64,000 nt of DNA from Escallonia rubra (lineage: Eukaryota > Streptophyta > Magnoliopsida > Escalloniales > Escalloniaceae). The position numbers and the translations under genes were made by a program. Under the pieces are notes generated by a model, which did no database searches, was not told the origin of the DNA, and saw only the letters and a program-made list of their open reading frames with translations. Shown piece by piece: positions 51,478 to 63,555 of this stretch. Every line of letters begins with the position of its first letter. Positions within the stretch are counted from its first letter, which is position 1. The stretch covers positions 124,001 to 188,000 of the forward strand of contig JAVXUO010001306.1 of assembly GCA_033065855.1 (NCBI GenBank), written 5' to 3'.

Positions 51478-51480
<3 letters not shown>

Positions 51481-51566
<86 letters not shown>

Positions 51567-51600
51567 TATAATATATCTATATATATATATATCTATCTAC

Positions 51601-51635
<35 letters not shown>

Positions 51636-51745
51636 CTATCTATCTATATATTATATATATATCTATCTATCTATCTATATATATATATATATATATATCT
51701 ATATCTATATATATATATCTATATATATATTTATTATTAGAAAAT
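51481..51745 (+). repeat. Long TA/TATC microsatellite
   Basis: About 260 bp of TA repeats with interspersed 'atctatct' units. Directly abuts the MULE2 right terminus. Its Tyr-Ile frames are not genes. Confidence 0.95.
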
Positions 51746-53345
51746 TCGTAAGTAGAATTTACCCTATATTTGTAAACTTTATAAAATTAAGGAACATACA
51801 CCTTATAAAACTCTACCTAAGCTTCAACTTTGCATGTAGTACTTCCTAACTTGATTGGTCTTCATTTAGAGTCCAACTTTTTAAAATTAGATATATACAA
51901 TTCAAGAATCCTATTTGTTTTGGTGTCTTTTTTCTTTTCTACCCTATTTAACTATTTTCTATGATTTATTATTAGAAAATTCGTAAGTAGAATTTACCCT
52001 ATATTTGTAAACTTTATAAAATTAAGCAGCCAATCATACACCTTATAAAACTCTACCTAAGCACTATACTTATATATTAGACCCTAATTTTGATTATCAA
52101 CACCTTATAGGATTCAATAATCCTATTTGTTTTGGTGTTCTTTTCTTTTCCCATCTTTGTTTTTGTGTTCTTTTCTTTTTCTACCTTATTATTTAACTCT
52201 TTACTATCATTTATAACTAAAAAATTCGTATGTATAATTTACCAAATATTTATAAACTTTATAAAACTAATAAGACAATCATACACCTTATAAAACTCTA
52301 CCTAATCACTATACTTATATATTAGGCCATAATTTTGATTATTAGTACCTCAAAAGCACTTTAAAATAACATGATGTTTAGAACTCTATCTTTGCGTCAC
52401 GTAGAATTTTTTAGGAATCTTCTCCATTTGACACATAAGCTTCAGCTTTACATGTGGTAGAGTCCAACTTTTTTAAATTGGTTATATACAATTTAAGAAT
52501 CCTATTTGTTTTGGTGTCCTTTTTCTTATCTGCCCTACTTAACTATTTCCTATGATTTATTATTAGAAACTTCGTAGGTATAATTTACCCTATATTTGTA
52601 AACCTTATAAAATTAAAAAGGCAATCATACACCTTATAAAAGTCTATCACTTTACTCATATATTAAGCCCTAATTTTGGATTATTAACACCTTATAGGAT
52701 TAAAGAATCTTATTTGTTTAGTGTTCTTTTCTTTTTTTCACCTTTGTTTTGGTGTTCTTTTCTTTTCCTACCTTATTATTTAACTCTTTCCTGTCACTTA
52801 TTATTAGAAAATTCGTAGGTATAATTTATCGTATATTTGTAAACTTTCTAAAACTAAGAAGCCAATCATACACCTTATAAAAGTCTACCTAATCATTACA
52901 CTTATACATTGGGCCCTAGTTTTGATTATTAACACATCAAAAGCACTTTAAAATAACATGGTTTTTAAAACTCTATCTTTGCGCCACGTAGGATTTTTTA
53001 GGAATCTTCTCTTTCTGACACGTAAGCTTCAGTTTTGCATGTGGTAGTTTCCTAACTTAATTGGTCTCTACATTTAGAGTCCAACTTTTTTGAATTGGAT
53101 ATATACATAAGATTTAAGAATCCTATTTGTTTTGGTGTTCTTTTCTTTTTTTACCTTATTTAACTCTTTCCTTTGATTTATTATTAGAAAATTCGTAGGT
53201 ATAATTTGCTCTATATTTGTACACTTTATAAAACTAAGAAACCAATCGTACACCTCATAAAACTCTGCCTAATCATTATACTTATATATTAGGCCTTAGT
53301 TTTGATTACTAACACCTCAAAAGTACTTTAAAATAACAATATAAA
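51728..53345 (+). repeat. Higher-order tandem repeat, AT-rich
   Basis: The phrase 'attagaaaattcgtaggta' or variant recurs at about 51738, 51973, 52220, 52566, 52806 and 53186. Spacings alternate between 235-247 and 346-380 bp, so a compound unit of about 590-620 bp is made of a short and a long form. Shared blocks are 'caccttataaaactctacct', 'cctatttgttttggtgt', 'tttaggaatcttctc'. No coding capacity. Confidence 0.85.
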
Positions 53346-55250
53346 TATAAAAAATATAAAATATGAAATCTTCTCTACTTAATAACTCTTTATTATGATT
53401 TTATTGTTAAAGAATTTATAATTATTATTGATTACTACACGTAAGATTTGCGACACGTAAGATTTGTTGAGCTCTTATATTTTTTACAAGTAAGATTTTT
53501 AGAACTCGTAATCAGCAATTACATTAGAAATTCCAAGATAATTATATGTTCTTTGAGATCGTTAAAGGTAAGTTTGAAAGGAATCTAATTTTTTATAAGT
53601 TATACCTTTAAAGTCTAACGTCTTACACTCAGTTTTAACTAAGAACAATATGTATTTGGAAGAAAATAACTTGTGGCAAGCTAAGATTGAGTTGGAAGAA
53701 AATAAATGTAAGGGTAAATGAGTTAAAAGAATTTTTCCCCATTAATTGATAACAATGGCCGATTATGATAGTTAAGGTAATGGTATAAGGGAGATTTCGG
53801 TGGTAGATGTCACAGTATGACGGTGGTGGGAACTGAAAATGTGACAATGATTACAAATGTGATAGTGGTAATTCTTGTGGTGGCATTTGTAGCACTATTA
53901 ATGAGATTGAGATTTGTAACAGTTCTGACAAGTCATGGTTACAACGGTACGTGTAGTTCTTGAGATGGTTACGGTGCCGGTAATCTTAGCAGTAGGATTA
54001 TAGTGATACAGAGGTGGTGGTAGTGGTAACAGTTAGTAAGTGGTAATTCTAAGGTGATTAGAGGTAGCATTAATATAATGGTGGTTGACAAGTTATGCTC
54101 TAATATGCCTTAAGCAAGTGATAAGGTGTTCACAGTGGTTGTTCTAAATATGCTCATTTACAGTGGTTGCACTAAGGTGTTTCAAGATACTATCAACGTA
54201 GTAGTGGTGTATGATACTCGGAATCTGGATTGGACAGCCCGAAAAAAAAAAGACATAGTGATGACTCGATTAATCTTTGATAATTTGAACATATACATAA
54301 AACGTACTTTGAGTACTATATTTCCTTTTCATTATGCACCGAACAAAAAATATGCGAAGTGCTTTCATAAAGAAATATATCAGATGACTCAATTAGCATT
54401 TATGCTTATAGGAAGGTTGAGCTTCATATACATCATCCCTTGAGAGGGAAAATTGATGCTTTACTATTATGTTAACAAAAACTATAATAATGAGCATAAA
54501 ATGGTGATTTTCCACAATATATTTGATAAGATGCTTTAACTGGTGATTAAATTTATATATTTGCCGGCAATTAACAAGAGTTGTAACGTATCAATAATTA
54601 ATGTATTTTAACTAATATTTTCAACACCTTGCTTTGGTACTTTGAAATCTCACTAATATTCTCATGAATCTTCCTGCTCTGTCAAAGAAGTTAGAATTGT
54701 TGAGTACAACTTTGTGCGTATGTAACATGCATGAACAGCATAGGCTGCGAGAGATTTATGGATGTATATATGCATGAACAGCATAGGCTGCGAGAGATTT
54801 ATGGATGTATATTACATGTTTATTAGAAATTTCAATAGCATGACTTAATGCGTGTTTGTTTTTCCCTCTTAAAATAGAAGGAAAATAATTTTTTAAACAT
54901 ATACAGTGCATTTGCACGGGTCCATTAGTTAGTTGTATATTATATAATCAGCCCATTGGATATGCCATTTATTTCTTTTAGGACAGGCCATAAGCTCTAT
55001 TCCGTATGAGCCTGGTCCAAATTAAAAGACTACACAAACGGCCCACTACCGAATTCAGCCATGGAACCCCTTAATTGGTTCAATCCACCAACTCCAAGCC
55101 CATGTTGGGGTGTATGGATTAAGTCCTCCGGGCTTCTTAGTTCAGACCACAAGCAGAAAATAAAGAGCCCATATACAAATTGTTAAGACAGAACGAATGA
55201 TGACCCGTTAATAAAGAGCGGAAGGATTCAGTTTGTGTTCAAATAAAGAG
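53346..55250. other. Gene-free stretch with GGT-rich and short tandem repeats
   Basis: 53800-54080 is a degenerate 'ggtggt/gtggtaa' tract. A 43-bp tandem duplication lies at 54728-54813 ('tgcatgaacagcataggctg' and on). A 105-codon frame at 54126-54443 has no family I recognise and starts in the repeat, so I do not call it a gene. Confidence 0.55.
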
Positions 55251-55886
55251 CGGAAATTCTAGCCAGAAAGAAGAAAAACATGACTCCCAGAGAGTTACCA
55301 AAATACGATGTTTTCTTCGACTGCGCGGTTCTCTTCTTTCTTTTTGATTTTGACTTGGTTGGCAGGTTCACTGCCTCTTTCCTGCGTTTAATCGATAGCA
55401 TACTCCCGGGCGATAAAGCGCTACGACACCGTACATATCTTCTTCTTCATTACATTTATCAGAAACTAGGGTTTCTCTAAAAAAAAAACCAACTGAATCA
55501 CATATGGGCATTTTTAACTGGTTGATTTTGGATTATAACCCAAAAAGATCCTGAAAAGAAATTTTCAATGACAAAACTAATGGACGCGTGTTGTTTTCCC
55601 GCAAAAACAGATTTAACGAAAAAACGAGTCTAATACTTTCAAAAATCATAACAAAACAATTTCTTGCCCAAATATCGTGAAATTTGTTTTGTTGAACTCG
55701 AAATTGATCCTAGAATAAATATACGTCAATCAAGTTCAATTTTAATTTGCAAAACTTTTCACGTGACACCATGCGAGACCCATTAACGAAAACAAGGTTT
55801 TTCATGCATAGTTACTGATATACCACATAAACATACAAGAAACATATTTTAGGACGAAAACAAGCCTTTTGGGCTCTGATACCATT

Positions 55887-56295
55887 GTTGGTCGGAGCAT
55901 TTGCGAAGTGGAAGCGTACCTTTAATCGCTCAGTGAAACCCGACTTGTTTTACGGTCGTCGTCTCGCTATCGAACCGTCAGAAATCTGCCGAAACTTGCC
56001 AGAAGAAATGGCTACCTGAGTCACTTCGTGATATTCACAGATCAAGAACCAAAGCACTCTTGCACACTCACTGACCACTCACTAAGTTTACGGCGAGGAT
56101 TCTACTGATGGATGATATCTTGTACCTTAGAGACAGATGCATATTTATACATAATGGACAGGTGCGTGGGAACCATCGCACGGTTCCTTCGCAACCTTTC
56201 AGCAAATTACATTCCATTTGCTCCAAACAAATTGGAGCTCTCTGTGGCCGCACATGGGTCTAATCCGAATGAGATTCGGATCCAGATTTCCTACA
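55887..56295 (-). repeat. Copia-type solo LTR with primer-binding site, minus strand
   Basis: On the minus strand the segment runs from TGTAGGAAATC (56295) to ACCAACA (about 55887), followed at once by 'atggtatcagagccc', the usual initiator-Met tRNA primer site of copia elements. A short 5' untranslated leader follows to about 55500 ('cgttaaatctgtttttgcg' on the minus strand). No gag follows and no second LTR is found, so it is a 5' LTR plus leader of a truncated element. Confidence 0.65.
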
Positions 56296-56783
56296 ATATC
56301 GGTACATCGTTTCGTTTTGTTTACTAGCAGTACTTTGGATTTAACAATCAGAATCGCATTGCGTCAAATGAGAATGTGCAACTGATCATCACATCGTCAC
56401 TATCTACCACCTTTCTTGTTTTATGCCACTCTTTCACTCTGATCTAAATTTCAAAGATTTAACGAGAGTAATTCGGAAATCTTCAGAAAGAAGTTAAAAA
56501 GACTCATCACCAAACACACACACAAGCCTAGGAAGACAAATTAAGTGTTATTAAAAGCTATAAAATTAATTGAAATACAAGAGGACTACAAACCTGTGTT
56601 TAATTAAACACAAAATTGAATCTGTTGCTTATATGACCGTAACAAATAATAGGTGCACATAAACCACCACGGCATGAAAACCATTTCTTGCCGCAATTAT
56701 GAACGAACAATGGGGGTTTTGGAGAAGATAAGCAATGCATGCAAATTTCTTCACAGAACTTGTCACTTTATCTTCTTCCTAAG

Positions 56784-57893
56784 TTATGCAATGGGGTAGG
56801 AAGCTTGCATTGCAATGCCACAAAGGCCTCCTACTGTGTTAGCACCTCTTTGCATCCTTACATATCCCTCTTCGCCCCATCTCGTGCCCCAAGAGTTCTT
56901 CACCAGCCAATAGTCGATTCCATCCATGCTGGTGCCATAGCCAACAACCGTGACACCATGATCAAGATCAGTGCCACACTGTCCTGTAAAGACACCGCTC
57001 GAGTAGAATTGGAAGTCGTTTCCCCCAGCATCAATGGCAACAGACACCGGTTGCCTCGCAACAGCTTTAAGCAGTGCAGTTTCACTATTGGCAGGCACAT
57101 CTTCGTAACCACTTATTGTAGCTGTACTGTATGCTACCATGTTGATGTTGCAAAAGCCGTCGACACCTTGGTATGGGTAGCTGGCCTCAGACGAGATGCC
57201 ATCATTTTGTTGGATGAATAGGAAGGCGTTGTCCATTAGACCACCCTCGCAGCCTTGGTTTCCACCAATACCGTCACAATCTACAAGCTCTTGTTCTGAT
57301 AGAGAGACTAACTTGCCTGTTTTAAGTTTAGTGATCCCTTCTGTAGCTGCAACCGCCGAAAATGCCCAGCAACATCCTGTAAAATGATAACATCAATTAG
57401 ATCGGGAAGCATAATCCTGCATCTTTAGTCTTTGATGATATGTAAATACTTCTTGCATACCGCATTGTCCTTGGTCTTTGACAGGTGTTACAGCTCCTTC
57501 CACCCTCCAGTCCAGACTTGCTGACACCGCGGTCACATTCTCGAATCTGAAGGAAGCTGTCGTCTGAGAGCGGGCATGGAGCTTGAGTCCATTTCGCGAG
57601 GCCTTGAACTCCTCATTAGTGAGATCGGCAAATTTATTTACCGCAAGCTTATAAGGTTTCTCATTGGCTTGATTAAATGACTCGATGTGCTTCACGTTCT
57701 TCTTGAATATCTTGAAACGTTTGTTCTTCTCGTCGGCGTCCTTGTAGACACGACCGTAACGATCCATCCACTGCTCATGCTTCCCACGCATTGATGCCTC
57801 ATGGAAAGAGCGAGATGAAGCTTGAGAAGCCAAAGCTCCCAAAATGACGAGTGTGGCCAAACAGATGATGGGGTAGGTGTTTGTGTTAATCAT
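56784..57893 (-). CDS. Papain-like cysteine protease, SAG39/RD-type, two exons
   Basis: Exon 1 is 57893-57461, exon 2 57376-56784, GT-AG intron of 84 bp, 341 aa, no defect. Residues 1-26 are a signal peptide. The I29 propeptide carries an ERFNIN-type stretch ('[20 protein letters not shown]'), then '[10 protein letters not shown]'. The mature domain has the oxyanion Gln in 'KDQGQCG', nucleophile Cys147 in 'CCWAFS', His284 in '[12 protein letters not shown]' and Asn305 in '[12 protein letters not shown]', plus the disulfide Cys residues ('VDCD', 'GCEGG'). No C-terminal granulin domain. Such enzymes enter the secretory pathway and act in the vacuole or apoplast in senescence and programmed death; the SAG39 assignment is by resemblance. 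The intron splits the active-site Gly codon, as is usual. Related to the broken copy at 38.9-39.97 kb. Confidence 0.95.
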
Positions 57894-57968
57894 GGTGTTG
57901 ATTATAGCTTGAGTTCAAGAACTGAAAGGGGATGTTGCTGCATGAACTTAAGGACTGAATATTGACCC

Positions 57969-57975
57969 TTATATA
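57969..57975 (-). promoter_or_regulatory. Likely TATA box of the cysteine protease gene
   Basis: TATATAA on the minus strand, 76 bp upstream of the ATG at 57893. Confidence 0.55.
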
Positions 57976-57989
57976 GCAAAATTTACCGC

Positions 57990-60900
57990 TAAAAGCTGAT
58001 CTTCGATTTTGTTAGAATTGACTACCTAAGTGTCCGATTGATTTCAGTTGGGTCTTCGTACACTTGTCTATATATAAGCCTATGAATCTCCTAGTCTATT
58101 GGTAAGCTTATCTTTTAGATCTACTTTTAGTGGATTTGAACAATTCCATCACTCCAAAGCTTAGGAAGCTTAAAACTAGAATATAGGCTCATTTGGACAC
58201 CCTATAGGACAACTGGTAGAAAGCATTTAAAACGTGCTCTTCTTCTGTGTATAACAAGCTTCCACTATATTTTGTTCTACCCCTAAAGTCGATTCTTACT
58301 CTCGAATGCTAATGAAAAGAATGTCATGGTGCTATACATTTGTCCTTGATAGAGTTAAGAACTAAATTGAATATCCAAGTTGATATTGCTCCTAGACTAT
58401 CCAAAGACCGTAGAATCAGTTGTTTGGAGTCGCGCGGATTTTGTAGGCCGTGAGGTCTCTTATTGTAAACTAGTACCTTATCATTCAAGCAAGACAATTT
58501 TGAAAAAAGAAAATCACATGAGAGGTATATTATTAAAGCGGAGATGTGGTTTATCATGAAAGAGATTGTCTTGCCAAAAAGGTTTGACAATTGGCAAAAG
58601 AATACGTCAGAATTTGGTGACAACTAGCACTGTTTTAAAAAAATGGTCGATAATTAAGAACTACGCACTGTGTAAACTGACTACTATGTTAGTTACTTTG
58701 TGACGCTATTTGTAGAAACACAACTACAAATTACTCTCAACCTTACTCTTTATATTACATCATTGATTCATAATATAACACTACTCATGGTACAACCAAA
58801 TTCGTCAAACCTAATAATAGAACTTCCTTCTTGAGCGTGGAGGTCATGAATGTCCAGTTTGAACTTAAGTAATGAAATTGATGTCAATCAAGCAACTTTA
58901 TGGTTAACACGTCGATCTGCAAACTTTAGCAAGCATGATTAAGTGTCATCGAAATTTTTTACGAACGAAAAGATAAAAAACGGGTGACGAGATTAGCAAA
59001 GTGGACCAATGAAGTAAAAAGTGTGCATCCATATTCACCGGGCAGAGCATGACAAAAGTTGAGCGTCTAGATTAAAAGACTAGACAAGAGAACAATAAAC
59101 GACATGTCGAGACGCATGGATGGGACATGAGAACAAGAAACATATTTATCGAGATTCAAAACTAGATGAAATTAAGGTGAGAGTCTAAATTCACAAACTA
59201 GAAAGAAACGGTAAGTGACTTTTCTGGACTCGGAGATTGGACATTGAAATTGAGAGATTCACACACCATCTTATATAGAGTTCTCGTGCATCGAGAAAAT
59301 ATATTGTGTACCAAAAAAATGAATAATTTTCCTATTTAGATTTAACTTTTGTGGTATTACGGGTAATCATATGCCCCAGTTATTAGGCCATTTAGGATAG
59401 ATTCTCAAAAGTAGGTTCTTGATTATATGAGAATCAATTCTTGTGGATACTTTAATAATTTTATTATTATTATTATTATTATTTGATAAACCATGATTCT
59501 CTGTAAAAAGTCAAAATTCAAGAAATGAGGATCATGAATTTAAAACAATTTCGAGTATTTTGAACCAGATTTAACCAATTTACTTGTTTGCACTCTGATT
59601 TAATCTGAATTTAATCAAGTTGAACCATCCTAAAATCAATCTCAAAAATCCTTTATGTAATATTAGAATTCATCTTAAGAATAATTTGTTGCTACGATTG
59701 TATAGAAACTACACAATGTAATGAAAAGTAGTAGTGAGTCGTGACTTTGACTATCTCTTGACATGGTATCTAAGCTCTTGCTATGCAAGGTCTTGAGTTA
59801 TTTGCATTTGCATACCTAGTCCCCCTTTAACCTAATATATTTTGTTTAGTCCGTTAACTTGTGCATTTGTGGTTGTGCACCTTGATTTATTTCTCATGTA
59901 CTTGTCTTTCTACGTGCAATATGGGGTTTGTATATGAGAAGGAGTGTTAAGTATGATATGCATTTTTGGGTTATTCCCAAGAAGCTTAAGGTTTTAGAGT
60001 ATATGGTAACCTAATAACACCTTAACGAAGAGAAAAGAAAATTGACAATCAATTGTGACGTATAAAATATAGAGTTTTCTTTATGTTTGCCATGGAAGTA
60101 AAGGCTTTGCGCGGTACAAGTAAAGAAGGTTTAATTACACCCACACAAGGGTCAATTGCACCTAGCACCACAATGTTCTAAAATTAGAACTAAACACCTA
60201 AACTTCCAAAATGTTATGCTTAACACCAATATTGATAGTCAAACGCCCTTTTGAAAAGAAGTCTATTAGTTGTTTAGGAGAAATACTGTTGATTTCTCAC
60301 CCATTTCTTTCTCCCCAACTATTATCTTTGCATGCCAGCACACACCAAACACATTCCCAAAAACACACATATAGAGAAATGAGGTGGGTCGATCTTACAT
60401 TTTTTAGATTGATTCAGATATTCAAATTGGTGGGTCGATGGTGGATTGGTGTTGGCAATGACGTACAATGGCAGACTTAATGATTTTGACAGTGTTAGAG
60501 ATTGGGAGATGGTTTAATGGGCTTGGTAAAGTGGGGTGGGTCCTGGTTGTAGTCTTGTTATAATGGTTGTTAGTGGTGGGCATGGTTGTTGTAGGGGGAA
60601 AGAGTGATAATGGTGGTTATTTTTAGTCGTTGTGGTGGTAGTAGGGGTGCACGACTATGGTTAGTGGTAAGGATGGAGGTTGACTGGCGGCATTGGTGGT
60701 GATTTAGCTGCTATTAGTGGGGTTTGTTATGTGGCGGTGGTTGGTTTGGTCGGTGGCGATTGTGATGGGTTTGTTATGGTGATGGTAACTAGTTTGATAT
60801 GGCTATAGTTGTGGTGAGTTTGGTGCATGACATTGCTTGATTTAGTAGAGGTTGTGATGGGTTTTGTTGTCATGATGGTGGTTATTTTGGTAGGCGGTGA

Positions 60901-62100
60901 TTATGATGGGGTTTGTGGTGGTGGTGATGGTGTTTGTTGCTTTACGGGGCTAAGTTATGGTGCGCATTGTGGTGGTAGTGGTTGTTGGTTTGTAGGGCTA
61001 CAGTTGTGTGGGCCTTATAGAAGCGGTGGTTGGTTTATGGGGCCACATTTCTTTTTTATCGTTATTGGTTTGGGGGATATCATTGTGGGGGAGGGTGGTT
61101 GGTTTGGTGGCTAGTATAATGGATTGGTTGTATGTTTTGGTGGTGGTTGAGAGGCCGAAGGATTGGAGCTATACATGTGTGTTAAAAGAAACTGATGTGG
61201 ATGCAATGTCCAGGTGTGGAACCTGGGCCTTCATTTGACTGAGGCCAAACTGAAACTACACAAGAATTATGTCGCAACATTCTCACAAAAAAATTTACAC
61301 AATCATCTTTTCTTTATAGTAATTTAGAAACGAGAGTTTTTTGGTGCATCCATTTTTCTTTATCTTTCAATCGCTCTTATAGTATCTTTCAATTAAACTC
61401 AATAGTTCTTTTTTACTACGTAATTAGAGTTTGAAAGAGGATGTATCAATAATCAAGAGGCTCCACTTTAACCCAAAACCAAAACAAGTAAAACTTGTTG
61501 CTAATGATCAAGTGAAGGGCCAGACTAGATGAAGTTGCAAAGACTTTTTGTCAACATGAAAATGGCTAGGTAAAAAAAAAAAAAGTGGAAGGATGAAAAC
61601 TTCGGGAAAGACCAAGGCCCACCCTACCTCAACCCCCTTTCTTCCATCCCCTACCATCCGCCAATTGCAATGTGAACGTCATGTGGATTTAATTAGGGAG
61701 ATGACGGTCATGGCTATGTGTATGGGCCTAAGGGTTTTAACTAGTGTGACTAGTTTGGGTGATTTGGTACTTTCAAAATGTTAGATACTTAAGCTGTATA
61801 AAAATAATTCATAATTGGAATTAACCCTTTGTAGTATTTTGCGTGTTATGTGCTCTAATTAATTTCAAGGTTTATGCAAAAGTCCAAACATATTTTTAAG
61901 GGTTATTTGTAATTCAACCAATTCATAAATGACCATTTTGCCCCTCATTTCAAGGCTCTTAATGGCCATATTTTAACCCTGACTGATGGAAGGACTTGAA
62001 GGACGTACTTATGATACTTTAGGGATGAATTTGGCTAAACTTATAGTTTATGGACAATACTGGAGAAACCCCTAAAGTTTATGAATGTTTTTTATAGTTG
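57990..62100. other. Gene-free intergenic stretch
   Basis: About 4 kb with no recognised gene. Contains a (TTA)n run at 59460-59482, a degenerate GGT/GGTTG-rich tract at 60540-61140, and an A run at 61573-61584. Frames inside the GGT tract are low-complexity Gly/Val and not credible. Confidence 0.5.
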
Positions 62101-62104
62101 TCCC

Positions 62105-63345
62105 TGTTGCAGCTAAAAACTGGATCGAGAACCACAACCAGAGACTAGTATTGCAAAAGAGAACACGAAGTGACCGTCGGGTGGGGTTCCGGCAGAGGAA
62201 CTCTCCGATGCTTAAATCAGAGCACATCTAACAATGTAGAACTCTGAGAAAGCAGTAAGACAGTGTATATGTGTGTGTAGTTGTCTACGTACCAGGGGAT
62301 ACCCCCCCCCCCCCTTATATAGCCAGAGGTAGAAGAGCCCTAGTAGAACTGGGCTGTAAACTAATCTAATCAGGATCGTATTAGGATCCTTGACTGATGA
62401 TTGAGTTAGAATCCTTTTAGGATTCTATCCGAAGGTCAATATAACAAGTTCCAAATCAGTAATGACCCAGTGGACGACTATGTGTCATAACTGCCACGTG
62501 TCATACACTGATTGGAGGTGTATTTTTAGCTATATCATAATGCCCACTACTTTTGCCAGTCATGGAGCGGGCGAAAGCACACTCTTTCAGTGGAGTAGTT
62601 AAAATAGTAGTTGGATATGCATGAATAGAGAAGAGACATTTCCTGGCATTCTGCTCGGGCATAATGCTCAGATGGTATTCTGTTTGGGCATGCTTTGTCC
62701 GAGCAAAATGAAGACCATCCTTGGCACTCTGCTCAGATAGAATGCTCAGACGGTATTCTGCTCGGGCACGCCTTGTCCGAGCAGAATGAAGACCATCATT
62801 GGCACTCTGCTCAGGTAGAATGCTCGGACGGTATTCTGCTCGGGCATGCCTTGTCCGAGCAGAATGAAGACCATCCTTGGCACTCTGCTTGGGCAGAGTG
62901 CTCGGACGGTATTCTGCTCAGGCTTGCCTTGTTCGAGCAAAATGAAGACCATCCTTGGCACTTTGCTTGAACAGAGTACTCGGACGGTACCCTGCTCAGG
63001 CATGCCCTGTCTGAGCAGAATGGATACCATCCTTGGCACTCTGCTCGGACAGTAATTGGCTCGGGCAGTTGCCTTGTCCGAGCAGAATAAAGACCATCAT
63101 TGGCACTCTGCTCGGGCAGAGTACTCGGACTGTACTCTGCTTGAGCATGCCTTGTCCGAGCAGAATGATGACTATCCTTGGCACTCTGCTTGGGCAGAGT
63201 GCTCGAACGAAACTCTGCTCGGGCAGTTGCCTTGTCCGATCAGAATAGAGACCATCCTTGGCACTCTACTCGGGCAGAGTGCTCAGACGATATTCTGCTC
63301 GGGCAACTGCATTGTCCGAGCAGAATGTTGTTTTGTTCTTTCTCC
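62105..63345 (-). repeat. Gypsy-type LTR with a hairpin minisatellite in U3, minus strand
   Basis: On the minus strand the end reads 'ttttagctgcaaca' (62105), preceded by a leader with 'ctctgccggaaccccacccg' and a TATA box TATATAAGG at 62317-62325. This layout is typical of plant gypsy LTRs. Upstream (U3) lies the 78-bp array at about 62640-63325. The outer (start) edge near 63345 is not precisely defined. Sequence beyond 62105 has no primer site, so this is either a 3' LTR or a solo LTR. Confidence 0.55.
62640..63330. repeat. 78-bp minisatellite, nine units, each with an 8-bp-arm hairpin
   Basis: 'ttgtccgagcagaatg' or variant occurs near 62693, 62771, 62849, 62927, 63005, 63072, 63150, 63230 and 63310 (spacings 78, 78, 78, 78, 67, 78, 80, 80). 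Each unit contains CTGCTCGG, a spacer, CCGAGCAG, which can form a hairpin. Since 78 is a multiple of three, both strands show long repetitive frames ('SEQNEDHPWHSA'); these are by-products of the repeat, not genes. Confidence 0.93.
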
Positions 63346-63555
63346 ATGTGTCTTTGTAATAAATGCCTTAGGCGGGTAATTCAAATTTCTCTGCTCGGTT
63401 ACCAGAGAATCCTTTATAAAAAAAGGAACCCCAATTCATTTTTCACCTCATTCAAAAGTTGGAAGCATTATTCTCTACACCAAGCAAGTCTCTTTCTTCT
63501 TCTCTTTTTGTTCAGCATTTCTATTTTCATAGTTTTAAAATCGTGGGTAGTGAAT

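Larger units (their letters stand above)
42324..51480. mobile_element. MULE2: complete Mutator-like element with PMD-Ulp1 and FAR1-type transposase
   Basis: Inverted ends of about 270 bp: left 42324-42590, right 51210-51480. Both start with G(G/C)AGCTGATCCGTT, then a hairpin GCTAGCAAAA...TTTTGCTAGC, then subterminal copies of a 23-nt palindrome. TA microsatellite on both sides hides or supplies the target duplication. Contains a transposase (+, 43226-45562) converging on a PMD-Ulp1 gene (-, 47702 to about 50830), the mirror layout of MULE1. DNA similarity to MULE1 is low although the proteins align, so they are distinct lineages. Both genes are disrupted. Confidence 0.9.

Noticed and set aside
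51417..51740. Tyr-Ile repeat frame
   Set aside because: TA microsatellite.
54126..54443. 105-codon plus-strand ORF
   Set aside because: No recognisable family, starts within a repeat and lies in AT-rich DNA; could be chance.
55280..55480. 66-codon ORF ending just before a run of As
   Set aside because: Looked like a retroposed gene end, but no domain is recognisable and no target duplication was seen.
60827..61238. Gly/Val-rich frames in the GGT tract
   Set aside because: Low-complexity translation of degenerate GGT/GGTTG repeats.
62695..63379. Repetitive frames such as 'SEQNEDHPWHSA' on both strands
   Set aside because: The 78-bp repeat unit is a multiple of three, so it stays open by arithmetic on both strands; no start context or known domain.
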